The position numbers were made by a program, and so were the translations under genes. The notes beneath the pieces are model-generated. The model saw only the letters and a program-made list of their open reading frames with translations, did no database searches and had not been told where the DNA came from. Below, piece after piece: positions 17,427-26,404 of a stretch of DNA of 64,000 nt (its first letter is position 1; every line of letters begins with the position of its first letter). This DNA comes from Pedobacter ureilyticus (GTDB lineage: Bacteria > Bacteroidota > Bacteroidia > Sphingobacteriales > Sphingobacteriaceae), in the NCBI RefSeq assembly GCF_005925345.1, contig NZ_SSHJ01000021.1, positions 1 through 64,000 on the forward strand, in the 5' to 3' direction.

Positions 17427-18374
17427 CTAGATCTGGTCTGCAACCCCTACCAAGCTATCAAGCCTAGCTATTTTCTTATCGTCAAAATAAGTCAATTTGT
17501 GAATATTTACCCTCCTCAAAAGTTCTGGCAACGGCATGTAATCGTTTCCGTCTACCAAAACCCTCAAAATATGAGGCAAAGTATCTGAAACTACGGTGCA
17601 CTGTAAATCTTTCAATTGACCATTTATCAATTCGTTGTATAAGATCTGAAAAAAAAAATAATTCATAACCTCATCTTGGGTTTTCCAATAATGCAAGATG
17701 AGATCAAACATTGCAGCTATCATTATACTACCTTTTTTTGCAAAAATGATACTATTCAACATTTTTACCCTGTACCTTGGGTTCCAGCTCCAATAACTGG
17801 TATGAGGCCCCGCCCAAAACAATTTATTGGGCTCTTCATCACTACGTTGAAATACGAAGTAATCTTGCTCTTTAAATTCCTTTGCCAATGGAGCCGTAAG
17901 CAAGATTGTGGCGTCTAGCCAAACCCCTCCGTAAACATGTAGCAAGGCGAGCCTAAGTAAATCTGAAAAGAAAACTCTACCGAACTTAGGCTCACCATTT
18001 CCTTGCCAAACAAAGTCTGGAAAATCTAAGTATTCGCTAATTGTTTTATCGTTTAATCTTACAACCTCATAGTCGCCTTTGTATTTTTCTACCGAATTAA
18101 AACAACGCTGCACTACATCCGGCAAAGGTTCTCCATTGTCTAGTTGCCCCCAATACTGCCAAATGACTTTGCCACTAATTTGTTTTTTTGGCACTAAAGC
18201 ATTTTTTTCGATTTGGCCATTAAAATAGGCAGTAACGATGGAATGCCAAAAGTTAGCTACACGCTGATGTTTGCGTGCTACAATTTGATCTCTGATTAAC
18301 CACCATGCATTATTTACCATTTTTTTTAAACCCATACCTCTTTGTCTGATTAGACTATGTTTTAATTTATACAA
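17427..18374 (-). CDS. Capsular polysaccharide synthesis glycosyltransferase (GT32-like)
   Basis: A 315-residue protein of the Caps_synth/GT32 type. Conserved blocks are KVIWQYWGQ near residue 70, the acceptor-side stretch SDLLRLALLHVYGGVWLDAT with the DXD-like aspartate (about 140-160), and a Trp-rich middle region. There is no transmembrane helix; it should act at the cytoplasmic face on lipid-linked sugars. It faces divergently away from the next glycosyltransferase across a 200-bp spacer with two palindromes. The sugar donor is not predictable. Confidence 0.85.
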   Translation of the reverse strand: MYKLKHSLIRQRGMGLKKMVNNAWWLIRDQIVARKHQRVANFWHSIVTAYFNGQIEKNALVPKKQISGKVIWQYWGQLDNGEPLPDVVQRCFNSVEKYKGDYEVVRLNDKTISEYLDFPDFVWQGNGEPKFGRVFFSDLLRLALLHVYGGVWLDATILLTAPLAKEFKEQDYFVFQRSDEEPNKLFWAGPHTSYWSWNPRYRVKMLNSIIFAKKGSIMIAAMFDLILHYWKTQDEVMNYFFFQILYNELINGQLKDLQCTVVSDTLPHILRVLVDGNDYMPLPELLRRVNIHKLTYFDDKKIARLDSLVGVADQI

Positions 18375-18388
18375 CCTTGTATTTTACA

Positions 18389-18419
18389 TATATAGGTTAT
18401 TTTAGCACAAACCTATATA
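18389..18419. repeat. Perfect 10-bp palindrome in divergent promoter region
   Basis: TATATAGGTT (18389-18398) pairs exactly with AACCTATATA (18410-18419) across 11 nt. It lies 15 bp upstream of the leftward GT32-like gene, so it may be an operator or an RNA hairpin in its 5' region. Confidence 0.55.
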
Positions 18420-18434
18420 AATTGTTTTACTTGA

Positions 18435-18465
18435 AAGCAAAAGGTTTTTCTATTCCCTTTTGCTT
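18435..18465. repeat. Second perfect 10-bp palindrome in the same spacer
   Basis: AAGCAAAAGG (18435-18444) pairs exactly with CCTTTTGCTT (18456-18465), again with an 11-nt spacer, so its geometry equals that of the palindrome at 18389-18419. The sequences differ. Confidence 0.55.
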
Positions 18466-18574
18466 AAACCCAATAGTTACAAATACTCATTATGAATGTT
18501 CTGCTTAAAATGTCTTACTCCAATACTATTTAAAATGCTAAATTGCACGCAAAAAGCAAAAAGCCTAAACTTAT

Positions 18575-19399
18575 ATGCCCAAAATATCTATCATTACCGT
18601 TAACTTCAATAACTTAGTGGGTTTAAAAAAAACCGCCGAGAGTGTACTGGAACAAAGTTACAAAGACTTTGAATTCATAATTATTGATGGAGGCAGTAAG
18701 GATGGCAGTAAAGAATACATTGAGGAGATTAGCACTCATTTAACCTTGTGGGTAAGCGAACCCGATACTGGCATCTACAATGCCATGAACAAAGGTATAA
18801 AAATGGCAAAAGGCGATTACCTATGCTTTTTAAATAGTGGCGATATTTTTTTTGACAATAGTACGTTGAGTAGTGTGGCTAATAAAATAAATGGAGAAGT
18901 AGGTATTTATTACGGAGACGTAATTTTTGACCAAATAAGAAGAAAAAGAATTATTCCTGCCCCAAGAGAGCTTGCATATCCTTTTTTAATTGCAAATAGT
19001 ATTAATCACCAATCAACTTTTATCAAGAGAACTTTATTCGATGAAATTTTTTATTACAATGAAGATTTAAAGATTATCGCGGATTGGGAGTTTATCATTT
19101 ATGCTGTATGCAAGAGGGAAATCCCAACACGACATCTTGATATGGTGATAAGTATATACGATGCCTCAGGAGTTTCAAGCATTAAAGAAAATCAAAAAGC
19201 TATAATGGCGGATAGACAGGCAGTAATTAACAAGCATTTCCCTCTTTATTCATTTAACATTGATGAAATTGAAACCTTACAATCTAAACGAGGAAAACAG
19301 TTTCAACATATTAAAAATCACAAAGTTGCTTACAGGGTATTAAAATGGCTCATAAGTTTGCTACTAATCTTTCTTCCAAAAGAAAATACAAAGAATTAA
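18575..19399 (+). CDS. Glycosyltransferase family 2 protein
   Basis: A 274-residue GT-A fold enzyme. The N-terminal strand is PKISIITVNFNN, followed by EQSYKDFEFIIIDGGSKDGS and the donor-site segment SEPDTGIYNAMNKGIKMAKG. The catalytic DXD-like region is around LNSGDIFF (residues 90-97). The NHQSTFIKR block marks the WcaA/WcaE-type subgroup of colanic-acid-like transferases. No membrane helix except a weakly hydrophobic C-terminal stretch. It lies 10 bp before the next GT gene, so the two are an operon. Its donor and linkage are unknown. Confidence 0.9.
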   Translation: MPKISIITVNFNNLVGLKKTAESVLEQSYKDFEFIIIDGGSKDGSKEYIEEISTHLTLWVSEPDTGIYNAMNKGIKMAKGDYLCFLNSGDIFFDNSTLSSVANKINGEVGIYYGDVIFDQIRRKRIIPAPRELAYPFLIANSINHQSTFIKRTLFDEIFYYNEDLKIIADWEFIIYAVCKREIPTRHLDMVISIYDASGVSSIKENQKAIMADRQAVINKHFPLYSFNIDEIETLQSKRGKQFQHIKNHKVAYRVLKWLISLLLIFLPKENTKN

Positions 19400-19409
19400 A
19401 GAAATTTTA

Positions 19410-20495
19410 ATGAAGATTTTATTTGACCATGAGATTTTTTCTAAGCAACGTTACGGGGGAATATCCCGATACTTTGCTAACATTTATCACACCTTACAAA
19501 ACACAGATAATCATGAGGCGAGAATATCTACTTTTTGTACGCACAATTATTACATAGATGAAATTAACAGTGGTGTTGGCCGCTTCTTGGGCAATACTTT
19601 GTTAAAAAAAGAAAGACGCAACTATAGGTGGAACAAACGATATTCTAAATATCTAATTAGTAAAAACGAATTTGATGTATTCCACCCAACATATTTCAAC
19701 ACTTACTTCTTAAAACATCTAAATAAACCATTCGTGTTAACAGTACATGATATGATTTATGAGATCTTTCCAGAATATTTCCCTTCACACGATCCACTAC
19801 CCTATCACAAACGAATATTAATGAATAAGGCAGAGAAAATTATTGCTATCTCTGAAACCACCAAAGCTGACATTTTAAGATACAGCGATGTTACAGAAAA
19901 TAAAATTGAAGTTATACATCACGGGATTGATTTCAATCCTTTAGAATATCAAAATGTGCCGAACTTGCCAGAGGAGTATATCCTTTTTGTGGGCGAGAGA
20001 ACACAGTATAAGAATTTCCATATCGTTGCTAGTGCATTTAAAGAAATATCGTTAAAATACCCCAACTTGAAGTTAGTTTTAGCTGGCGGGGGACCTATAA
20101 AGTATGGAGATTCTGAATTTTTAATGAGAAATAAAATTTTAGAAAAGACGATACAGATCTCTGCAACAGACAAGCAACTGAATACAATTTATAAAAATGC
20201 GATCTGCTTTGTGTATCCGTCATTATACGAAGGGTTTGGCCTACCCATTTTAGAAGCCTTTAAAAACAATTGCCCCGTTTTATTAAGCAATTGTAGTTGT
20301 TTCGAAGAAATAGCTGGTAATGCGGCCGCATACTTCGAGGCGAAGTCGTTACAATCGCTCGCGACTAAAATAGAACAAATGATTGAGGATGCAGCGTTTA
20401 GAAAACAAATGATAGCATTAGGAAGTAATAAGGTACTAGAATACCCTATCGATGATTGTATATCTAAGACGATTAATCTTTACAAAAGCATTTAA
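19410..20495 (+). CDS. Glycosyltransferase family 4 protein (group 1)
   Basis: A 361-residue GT-B enzyme of the GT4 family. The N-terminal domain starts MKILFDHEIFSKQRYGGISR with the usual glycine-rich acceptor loop. The C-terminal donor domain shows YILFVGERTQYKN and the EX7E-type motif in PSLYEGFGLPILEAF (about residues 275-289). It probably transfers a hexose or pentose from a nucleotide sugar to a lipid-linked oligosaccharide in the cytoplasm, retaining configuration. It ends 3 bp from the stop of the convergent gene. Confidence 0.92.
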   Translation: MKILFDHEIFSKQRYGGISRYFANIYHTLQNTDNHEARISTFCTHNYYIDEINSGVGRFLGNTLLKKERRNYRWNKRYSKYLISKNEFDVFHPTYFNTYFLKHLNKPFVLTVHDMIYEIFPEYFPSHDPLPYHKRILMNKAEKIIAISETTKADILRYSDVTENKIEVIHHGIDFNPLEYQNVPNLPEEYILFVGERTQYKNFHIVASAFKEISLKYPNLKLVLAGGGPIKYGDSEFLMRNKILEKTIQISATDKQLNTIYKNAICFVYPSLYEGFGLPILEAFKNNCPVLLSNCSCFEEIAGNAAAYFEAKSLQSLATKIEQMIEDAAFRKQMIALGSNKVLEYPIDDCISKTINLYKSI

Positions 20496-20498
20496 TAA

Positions 20499-21422
20499 CT
20501 AATTCTTTCTTCTGATTGAATTTTTAATACCTTTCCAAGTACGAGACAATATGTTTTTTTTCTTTGGTAGAGGATGTTCAATATTTTGAGTATAAATATC
20601 TGCTTCTACATTAGGCATAAGGAAAATAGGGTACTTGATTTCTTTAATGCTTCCAGTTTGCAAATTTGCAAAATGATGATCGCCGAAAGTATGGGTTGCA
20701 TCTTCACCAAAACCAATATTTTTTATTAAATTTTGGTTAGGCATAATACTTAAGTAATTATTAATCAAATTAGAGTAAGCGTACTGGTAATCCCAAGTAT
20801 TAATTTGGCCTTTGTAGGTGTTTTCTAAATTCCTATACCAAGTTGCTTTATGTAGAGAATGAGTAGGAGAATTTTCCAAATCTGCTTCTTTAAAATCTTT
20901 AAAGGTTTTCATCTCAACATCATAATCTTTCCAAACTCGTCTCCACCCTGCCCACCCCCATACGTGTGTTAATCTGGAAAAATAATATGTTCCATCCCCC
21001 CTTTTGATACCATCCTGAAAGTTTGAGCCCCCAATATGTCCAATCCTATTATCGTTACGATATTTCTCTAATAATTCAGAACAAAATCCAAAAAAACTTT
21101 GCGAAGGCAAACAATCGTCTTCTAAAATAATCCCTTCAGGCTCGTTATCAAAAAACCATGTAATAGCACTACTTACGGCGTACTTACAGCCTAAATTTTT
21201 CTCTCTAAATAATGTTTTAACCTCACAATCCCAAGTGATATCCTTAACAATTTCTCTTACTGCATTGCACTTGGCTTCTTCAACAGCATTTCTAGCTCCA
21301 TCTGCTGCAATGTACAATCTTTTTGGCTGTGCTTTTTTTATCTCATCAAATACCAATGCGGTAGTATCGGGCCTATTGAAGACTAGAAAAAGAATAGGGG
21401 TTTGTTTATTATAATGAAGCAT
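20499..21422 (-). CDS. Glycosyltransferase-like protein (nucleotide-diphospho-sugar fold)
   Basis: A 307-residue GT-A fold protein beginning with TPILFLVFNRPDTT, typical of a group annotated as nucleotide-diphospho-sugar transferases or HlpA-like proteins. The metal-binding acidic motif is in GIILEDDCLPS (about residues 100-110). The Trp-rich segment HVWGWAGWRRVW follows, and the C-terminus is basic. No signal peptide. It is probably a polysaccharide transferase of unknown specificity. The 121-bp spacer upstream separates it from the next leftward GT gene. Confidence 0.82.
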   Translation of the reverse strand: MLHYNKQTPILFLVFNRPDTTALVFDEIKKAQPKRLYIAADGARNAVEEAKCNAVREIVKDITWDCEVKTLFREKNLGCKYAVSSAITWFFDNEPEGIILEDDCLPSQSFFGFCSELLEKYRNDNRIGHIGGSNFQDGIKRGDGTYYFSRLTHVWGWAGWRRVWKDYDVEMKTFKDFKEADLENSPTHSLHKATWYRNLENTYKGQINTWDYQYAYSNLINNYLSIMPNQNLIKNIGFGEDATHTFGDHHFANLQTGSIKEIKYPIFLMPNVEADIYTQNIEHPLPKKKNILSRTWKGIKNSIRRKN

Positions 21423-21543
21423 TTACAGAACAGGGTTAAAATTTCGAATTTATTAATAATTGAGTTAAAAGGATGTATATTGTGGATTTTACCACTTAAT
21501 ACTATCAATCTTAGTAGCTATTGAATATAAAACTTGAGAAAAA

Positions 21544-22578
21544 CTAGGATAAATTTAGTTTTTTTATAACCCATTGCACCGTCTTTGGAATAGCTTTTCC
21601 AACTACATTGTACTCCCCACAATTTGCCGCAATATAATTTGTAAATTCCAGCTGTTTAACAGGATTTGGCCTAAACCAAAACTTAACAAATTTAGTTAGC
21701 ACTTTCTTTTTAAAACGAGTTTCAGAGATAATAGCTTTAGATATCTCATCGAACTTCCCGGGGAAAACCTCTACTTGTAACTGACTATAACATAGATACG
21801 TACCATAAGAAAGACGTTGCAAATATTGAAAATTTGCACGCTTACTTGGCACGATATGTGTCATTTTTAGCTCCGGGGAAACACCTGCCGCAAAACCACT
21901 CTTTACACAAAAAAGAACCATTTGTGTATCTCCACCACTTGACAGGTTATTACCTTTTCTATCGGTCATTGAATAAATGCCTTTTTTAAGCATTTTGATA
22001 TAAGAAATCAACAATTCTTTTCTTACACTCAAACCGGTACCAAAGGGATAACATTCTTGCCAAGATCTCAAATTCGAATATGCAATATAATCAGTTTCTC
22101 TTTGCTGAAATGCGGCTCTAGCAAACCCTTCCAACGCTTTTTCAATTCCCGCAATAAAATCAACTTTAACTATACCAGGCCCCCATGCCGCTACATGATT
22201 ATAATTGGCGTTAAGTCGTTTCAGTTCTTGTAAATAGCCAGTTTCTGGTTCATTATCGTCATCAAAAAAAACGACATATCGTCCTTTAGCCGCTTCAATT
22301 CCAGCTGCTCGAGCGTGTGTAAGCCCTTGTTCTTTAACGAGAATAAGTTTACTATCGGGTACTTTTTCTAACAAACTTTCCACGCATTTTAACGATCCGA
22401 CAGAGTTCGTACTGTTATTGTCCATTAACAATACCTCGACTTTCAAATCTCTTTTATCAAGCTGTTCTACGGCGTTCAAACATCTTGTAAAAACTTCTTC
22501 GTCAGGATTATATGTACAAATAATAATGGAGTAATCTAGTTGCATTTTAGGTTTATTAATGATGTCAAAAATAGTCAA
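21544..22578 (-). CDS. Glycosyltransferase family 2 protein
   Basis: A 344-residue GT2 protein. An N-terminal extension of about 14 residues precedes the typical DYSIIICTYNPDEEV. LLMDNNSTNS and the AGIEAAKGRYVVFFDDDNEP block with the DXD motif follow (about residues 95-115). The long C-terminal part contains a ConA-like acceptor domain with the GGDTQM motif. The best start may be the internal ATG at residue 12 (22545), since the preceding residues are not conserved-looking. Probably a cytoplasmic polysaccharide transferase. Donor unknown. Confidence 0.86.
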   Translation of the reverse strand: MTIFDIINKPKMQLDYSIIICTYNPDEEVFTRCLNAVEQLDKRDLKVEVLLMDNNSTNSVGSLKCVESLLEKVPDSKLILVKEQGLTHARAAGIEAAKGRYVVFFDDDNEPETGYLQELKRLNANYNHVAAWGPGIVKVDFIAGIEKALEGFARAAFQQRETDYIAYSNLRSWQECYPFGTGLSVRKELLISYIKMLKKGIYSMTDRKGNNLSSGGDTQMVLFCVKSGFAAGVSPELKMTHIVPSKRANFQYLQRLSYGTYLCYSQLQVEVFPGKFDEISKAIISETRFKKKVLTKFVKFWFRPNPVKQLEFTNYIAANCGEYNVVGKAIPKTVQWVIKKLNLS

Positions 22579-22651
22579 AAATGTACAACTAATGCATGTG
22601 CTAAAAACCTTGTATTAAATTATTGAACCTTTTACCAATATAAATCAAATC

Positions 22652-23461
22652 TCAGCTATTAAATAATTTTGACTTCTTAATCTTCCACCAAAGATACCTC
22701 AATTTGCCCGTATTCACGCCTGGAATTTTAAAGCCATGCTTTTCTGAAAATGCTTTTCGCTGTGCTTTAGCGTGTTGCCAATCTCTATCACGTTTCGCTT
22801 GATATTTATCGCCCACAATGGTGAGTTGAGAGTTCTCTCGATGAACATAAGTATACTTCGCTCCAGGCACAACAACTAAACCGTTTGCAAAATATACTGC
22901 GCACAGAGAGAACATTAAATCTTCCACAATTCTTCCCTCTTCAAACTGCAAGTTATGTTTTTTCAGAAACTCCGTTTGAAAAAGATATCGCCATACATAA
23001 CCAATGCGCCCAACATAAGTTACTGTCAATTTATCTGAAATAGACCTATAAACCTTGATCTTTTTAAAGTAGCTGCTTTGGTTATTCTGTCGTTGGTTAA
23101 TCATTTCGCCACAGGCGATGTCTACACCTGTTTCTAAAATAGCAGATACTAATTTCTGGTAAAACTCAGCATTAATCACATCGTCAACATCCATGAAATG
23201 CAGGAATTGCCCATTAGCAGCATTAATTCCTGCATTGCGAGCAACCGATACACCTAAATTTTCTTGCTTGATCAGTTTGACAGGATAGCTCTCGGCAATT
23301 TCGGCAGAATGATCTGTCGAGCCATCATCAACCACAATAATCTCTATATTTTTATAAGTCTGCTGTAGTATGTTCTCTATACATTTTGCTAAATATTCTT
23401 CTGCATTATAAACAGGAACAATTACCGAAACCAGAGGTGTTGCGTTTATTTCCATATCCAT
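22652..23461 (-). CDS. Glycosyltransferase family 2 protein (tandem copy A)
   Basis: A 269-residue GT2 enzyme: VSVIVPVYNAEEYL, EIIVVDDGSTDHS, NLGVSVARNAGI and the DXD motif HFMDVDDVIN (about residues 90-99). The C-terminal half has the RIGYVWRYLFQTEFL and GRIVEDLMFS blocks seen also in the next gene upstream, so the two are paralogues. Its start overlaps the end of that gene by 16 bp, pointing to coupled translation and tandem duplication. Specificity is not predictable. Confidence 0.9.
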   Translation of the reverse strand: MDMEINATPLVSVIVPVYNAEEYLAKCIENILQQTYKNIEIIVVDDGSTDHSAEIAESYPVKLIKQENLGVSVARNAGINAANGQFLHFMDVDDVINAEFYQKLVSAILETGVDIACGEMINQRQNNQSSYFKKIKVYRSISDKLTVTYVGRIGYVWRYLFQTEFLKKHNLQFEEGRIVEDLMFSLCAVYFANGLVVVPGAKYTYVHRENSQLTIVGDKYQAKRDRDWQHAKAQRKAFSEKHGFKIPGVNTGKLRYLWWKIKKSKLFNS

Positions 23462-24240
23462 TTTACCACTTTTCGCAAAATATAAGCGGCACGCCCTGTA
23501 TCTAAACCCGGTATTTTAATATGATGTTCTCTACAAAATGCAGCTCTATAAGCCTTGGTATGATTATGATCTTCACGACGCTTTTTACGATGCGCTGCAT
23601 CTTTTCTAGTCATGATAGAATTTTCGCGTTGATAGTACAAATATTCTGCACCGGGAACAACAACCACCTTCTCAGCATAAAAAATCGCAGGTAAAGAAAA
23701 CATCAGATCTTCAATAAATCGGCCTTCCTCAAAACGAAGTTGATGTTGTTTTAAGAAATCTAATCTAAATAGGTAACGCCAAACGTAACCCCATTTACCA
23801 ACAAAGGTTGCTTTTAATTTACCGCTAGTATCAGTAAAAACTTCGCGTTTTTTAAATAGCCAAGTTTTATAATTTTTTGTCTCATTGATCATCCCTCCAC
23901 AAGCCACATCAGCTCCCGTTTCTGTAATCGCTTCAACCAAAGCGCTATAATAACCAGCATTAATTTCATCATCTACGTCCATAAAATGGATGTATTTGCC
24001 CTGAGCGGCATCTATTCCAGTATTTCTAGCCGCAGAAAGACCACGGTTTTTATCATGCTTAATTAACTTGACAGGATATGCTTCGGTCATTGCTGAAGAT
24101 TGGTCGACTGACCCATCATCAATCACGATTATTTCTAGGTTTTTGTAGGATTGCGCCATCATCATATCTAGGCAAGGCTTTACATATTGCTGGCCGTTAT
24201 AAACCGGAATGACTACGGAAACCAAAGGTCCACTATTCAT
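23446..24240 (-). CDS. Glycosyltransferase family 2 protein (tandem copy B)
   Basis: A 264-residue GT2 paralogue of the following gene, colinear along its whole length: VSVVIPVYNGQQYV, EIIVIDDGSVDQS, NRGLSAARNTGI, HFMDVDDEIN and WGYVWRYLFRLDFL. The two have clearly diverged, so the duplication is not recent. It lies 11 bp after the Stealth gene and overlaps its downstream paralogue, so these three form one leftward operon. Confidence 0.9.
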   Translation of the reverse strand: MNSGPLVSVVIPVYNGQQYVKPCLDMMMAQSYKNLEIIVIDDGSVDQSSAMTEAYPVKLIKHDKNRGLSAARNTGIDAAQGKYIHFMDVDDEINAGYYSALVEAITETGADVACGGMINETKNYKTWLFKKREVFTDTSGKLKATFVGKWGYVWRYLFRLDFLKQHQLRFEEGRFIEDLMFSLPAIFYAEKVVVVPGAEYLYYQRENSIMTRKDAAHRKKRREDHNHTKAYRAAFCREHHIKIPGLDTGRAAYILRKVVKWIWK

Positions 24241-24251
24241 AACTAAATGTT

Positions 24252-25244
24252 TTAAACCTCAAAACTTGATTTTTCTGGTAAAATATTATCAAACGCCTGC
24301 TCAACCCTTGCCATGGTTTGCTCGTAATTTCTCATGTGTTCATTATCGTTAATGCAAACCAAAGAATAGGTTTGCTCTTTAATGGCCTTTATGGCCTTTT
24401 CTGCCTTAAATAACAAAGGAAACATTTTCGTGTTTTGGTAGGTGTTATAGGAATTAAAGTTTGATTTGCAGATTTGCCAAGTTCTAAAAAGCTCCTGCGT
24501 ATAATCTTTAGGGCTACGGAACTTATGCACAGACATCGCTTTCAATTCATCGCCTTCTTTATCCCAAACTTCCTCAAAAGTAGCTTTTAAATAAGGTTGT
24601 GCGTTATGAGGCGTTCTAAGGGTGACGAATTTATCGTAAAAAGACAGTCGCTTGGTTAGCTTGCCCCTACTTCCGTAACTCTCATCGTACCACTTATCCT
24701 TATCTCTCTTTAACACCTCTTTTTTATCGAAATGTTTATTGATAAGACGAATGTTATTTTTAAGGCACTTACTCCACAAAGACAAACCTAAGTTCAGTCT
24801 AAAAGCGGCAATATCATTTGGTAAACCATTCTTAAAAAAACGCTCTTGTGTAATGTGATTAGTGATAAAAAAATCATCATTAAAGTACACGAAGTGTTCT
24901 GCTAAGTTTGGGATTTTATGCAAATAAATTTCAATTAAACTAGAATTAAATACGGGTAAATATTCTTTGGGAATATAGTCTTCGTGGTTTACCAGCACCA
25001 ATTTCGGATGTGCCGTATTTAACCATTCTGGACTTTGCCCACAGGTTACAAAATGTATTTTTCGCACCCAAGGAGCGAATTTCTCCACGCCCCTAAACCA
25101 ATATTTCAACAGACCATGGTCACGAAATCTGGCTTCAGAAACTTCGTTCTTCGTATTGTCTATCTTACCAGAATACTTTGCGAAATCCTGCTTCCATTTT
25201 GGGTCGTTCATGTCTACCCAAGTAATTACAAAGTCTATTTCCAT
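24252..25244 (-). CDS. Stealth family sugar-phosphate transferase
   Basis: A 330-residue Stealth protein. The CR1 signature MEIDFVITWVDMNDPKW is at the very N-terminus. CR2 is recognised by LPVFNSSLIEIYLHKIP followed by HFVYFNDDFFI (about residues 118-128), which carries the metal-binding NDD. A CR3-like segment contains TPHNAQPYLK. Stealth proteins transfer hexose-1-phosphate to make phosphodiester-linked capsule or exopolysaccharide repeat units. If active, the product of this cluster would contain phosphodiester bonds. It heads a leftward operon with two GT2 paralogues. Confidence 0.9.
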   Translation of the reverse strand: MEIDFVITWVDMNDPKWKQDFAKYSGKIDNTKNEVSEARFRDHGLLKYWFRGVEKFAPWVRKIHFVTCGQSPEWLNTAHPKLVLVNHEDYIPKEYLPVFNSSLIEIYLHKIPNLAEHFVYFNDDFFITNHITQERFFKNGLPNDIAAFRLNLGLSLWSKCLKNNIRLINKHFDKKEVLKRDKDKWYDESYGSRGKLTKRLSFYDKFVTLRTPHNAQPYLKATFEEVWDKEGDELKAMSVHKFRSPKDYTQELFRTWQICKSNFNSYNTYQNTKMFPLLFKAEKAIKAIKEQTYSLVCINDNEHMRNYEQTMARVEQAFDNILPEKSSFEV

Positions 25245-25368
25245 ACAAAGGATAAAGGTAATGAAAATCGTTTGAAAGATGCTAAACGGCTAAACTTTGT
25301 TAATATCCTAGCGATGTAAATATTTGTTTAAAGCTATCCGCCTAACATATATGCTTCTAAAGTTTCGT

Positions 25369-25376
25369 TATCTTTG
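25369..25376 (+). promoter_or_regulatory. -7 box for the GT92-like gene
   Basis: TATCTTTG matches TAnnTTTG, 43 bp upstream of the start at 25420. The -33 position lacks a clear TTTG. Confidence 0.45.
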
Positions 25377-25419
25377 GAGAAAAGATTTACAGGGCCAGAT
25401 ACCGTAACTTCGTAGCAAA

Positions 25420-26400
25420 ATGAACAAGACAATTGTAGCCATATTAACCGCATTTATCCCCAACAAAAAAAGTAAGGAAGCGTGGAAACATAAATTGACT
25501 AAAATTGATCTTGGCAGCATGGTTAACAAAGGTATTGCCGAACTCATTGCAGGTCTCATCCCTCATAAAATGACTAGAAACCAGTGGCGGGGAATTTTGC
25601 GCTACGGAGTTTTTAAAGGCTTGAGGCTACGATATTTCTTAAAAAAGCACAAACACATTACGCCAGAACACTACCTAGCAATTTGTGCCATTGCAAAAAA
25701 CGAAGGGCCTTATTTTGAAGAATGGATAGCGTGGCATCGAAATTTAGGAGTAGAAAAATTTTACATCTACGACAACGAGAGCACCGACAATACGAAAGAA
25801 GTTTTGGAACCCTACATTAAGGCTGGACTTGTGGAGTACACCTTTTGGCCAGGAATGAAGCAGCAATTGATGACCTACGACCATTGTTTGGAAAAGCATC
25901 GTTTGGATACGAGATGGATCGCCGTGATTGATCTTGATGAGTTTATCGCCCCTATAAAAGATAAGTCTATACCGGATTTTTTAAAACGTTTTGAAGAATT
26001 TGCGGCAGTAGAAATCAACTGGTTGGTATATGGTAGTGGCGGTGCAAAAACCAAAGAAAAAGGTGGTGTGATGCAACGATTCAAAAAACATTCGTTGCCC
26101 AACCATTCCGCTAACAGACACGTAAAAAGCATTGTTGACCCACGCCGGGTATTTTCTTTCATCGGATGCCATGAAGTAGCAAGATCTTCGGGAAAAACAG
26201 CAGATCCGCATGGCAATGTGGTAAAAAAACATTTCCGTGATCGGGAACCGCAGCAAGACGTTATTCGCATTAACCATTATGCGGTAAAATCTTATGAGGA
26301 ATTTTTACAGAAACGTGCTCGCGGAAGGGCAAGGGCACTAGAACAACGCGACCTAGGTTACTTCGATTGGCTTGACTTAAATGATATTGAAGAGGAATAA
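25420..26400 (+). CDS. Glycosyltransferase family 92-like protein
   Basis: A 326-residue protein with a basic N-terminal region of about 85 residues, then a GT92 (Glyco_tranf_2_4/DUF23-like) core: ICAIAKNEGPYFEEWIAWH (about 87-105), KFYIYDNESTDNT, and the DXD motif in WIAVIDLDEFIAP (about 166-178). The C-terminal block INHYAVKSYEEFLQKRARG is typical of the family. It should be a cytoplasmic or membrane-associated sugar transferase; related enzymes transfer galactose in eukaryotes. The bacterial donor is unknown. It is convergent with the HAD phosphatase gene (4 bp between stops). Confidence 0.87.
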   Translation: MNKTIVAILTAFIPNKKSKEAWKHKLTKIDLGSMVNKGIAELIAGLIPHKMTRNQWRGILRYGVFKGLRLRYFLKKHKHITPEHYLAICAIAKNEGPYFEEWIAWHRNLGVEKFYIYDNESTDNTKEVLEPYIKAGLVEYTFWPGMKQQLMTYDHCLEKHRLDTRWIAVIDLDEFIAPIKDKSIPDFLKRFEEFAAVEINWLVYGSGGAKTKEKGGVMQRFKKHSLPNHSANRHVKSIVDPRRVFSFIGCHEVARSSGKTADPHGNVVKKHFRDREPQQDVIRINHYAVKSYEEFLQKRARGRARALEQRDLGYFDWLDLNDIEEE

Positions 26401-26404
26401 ATAA

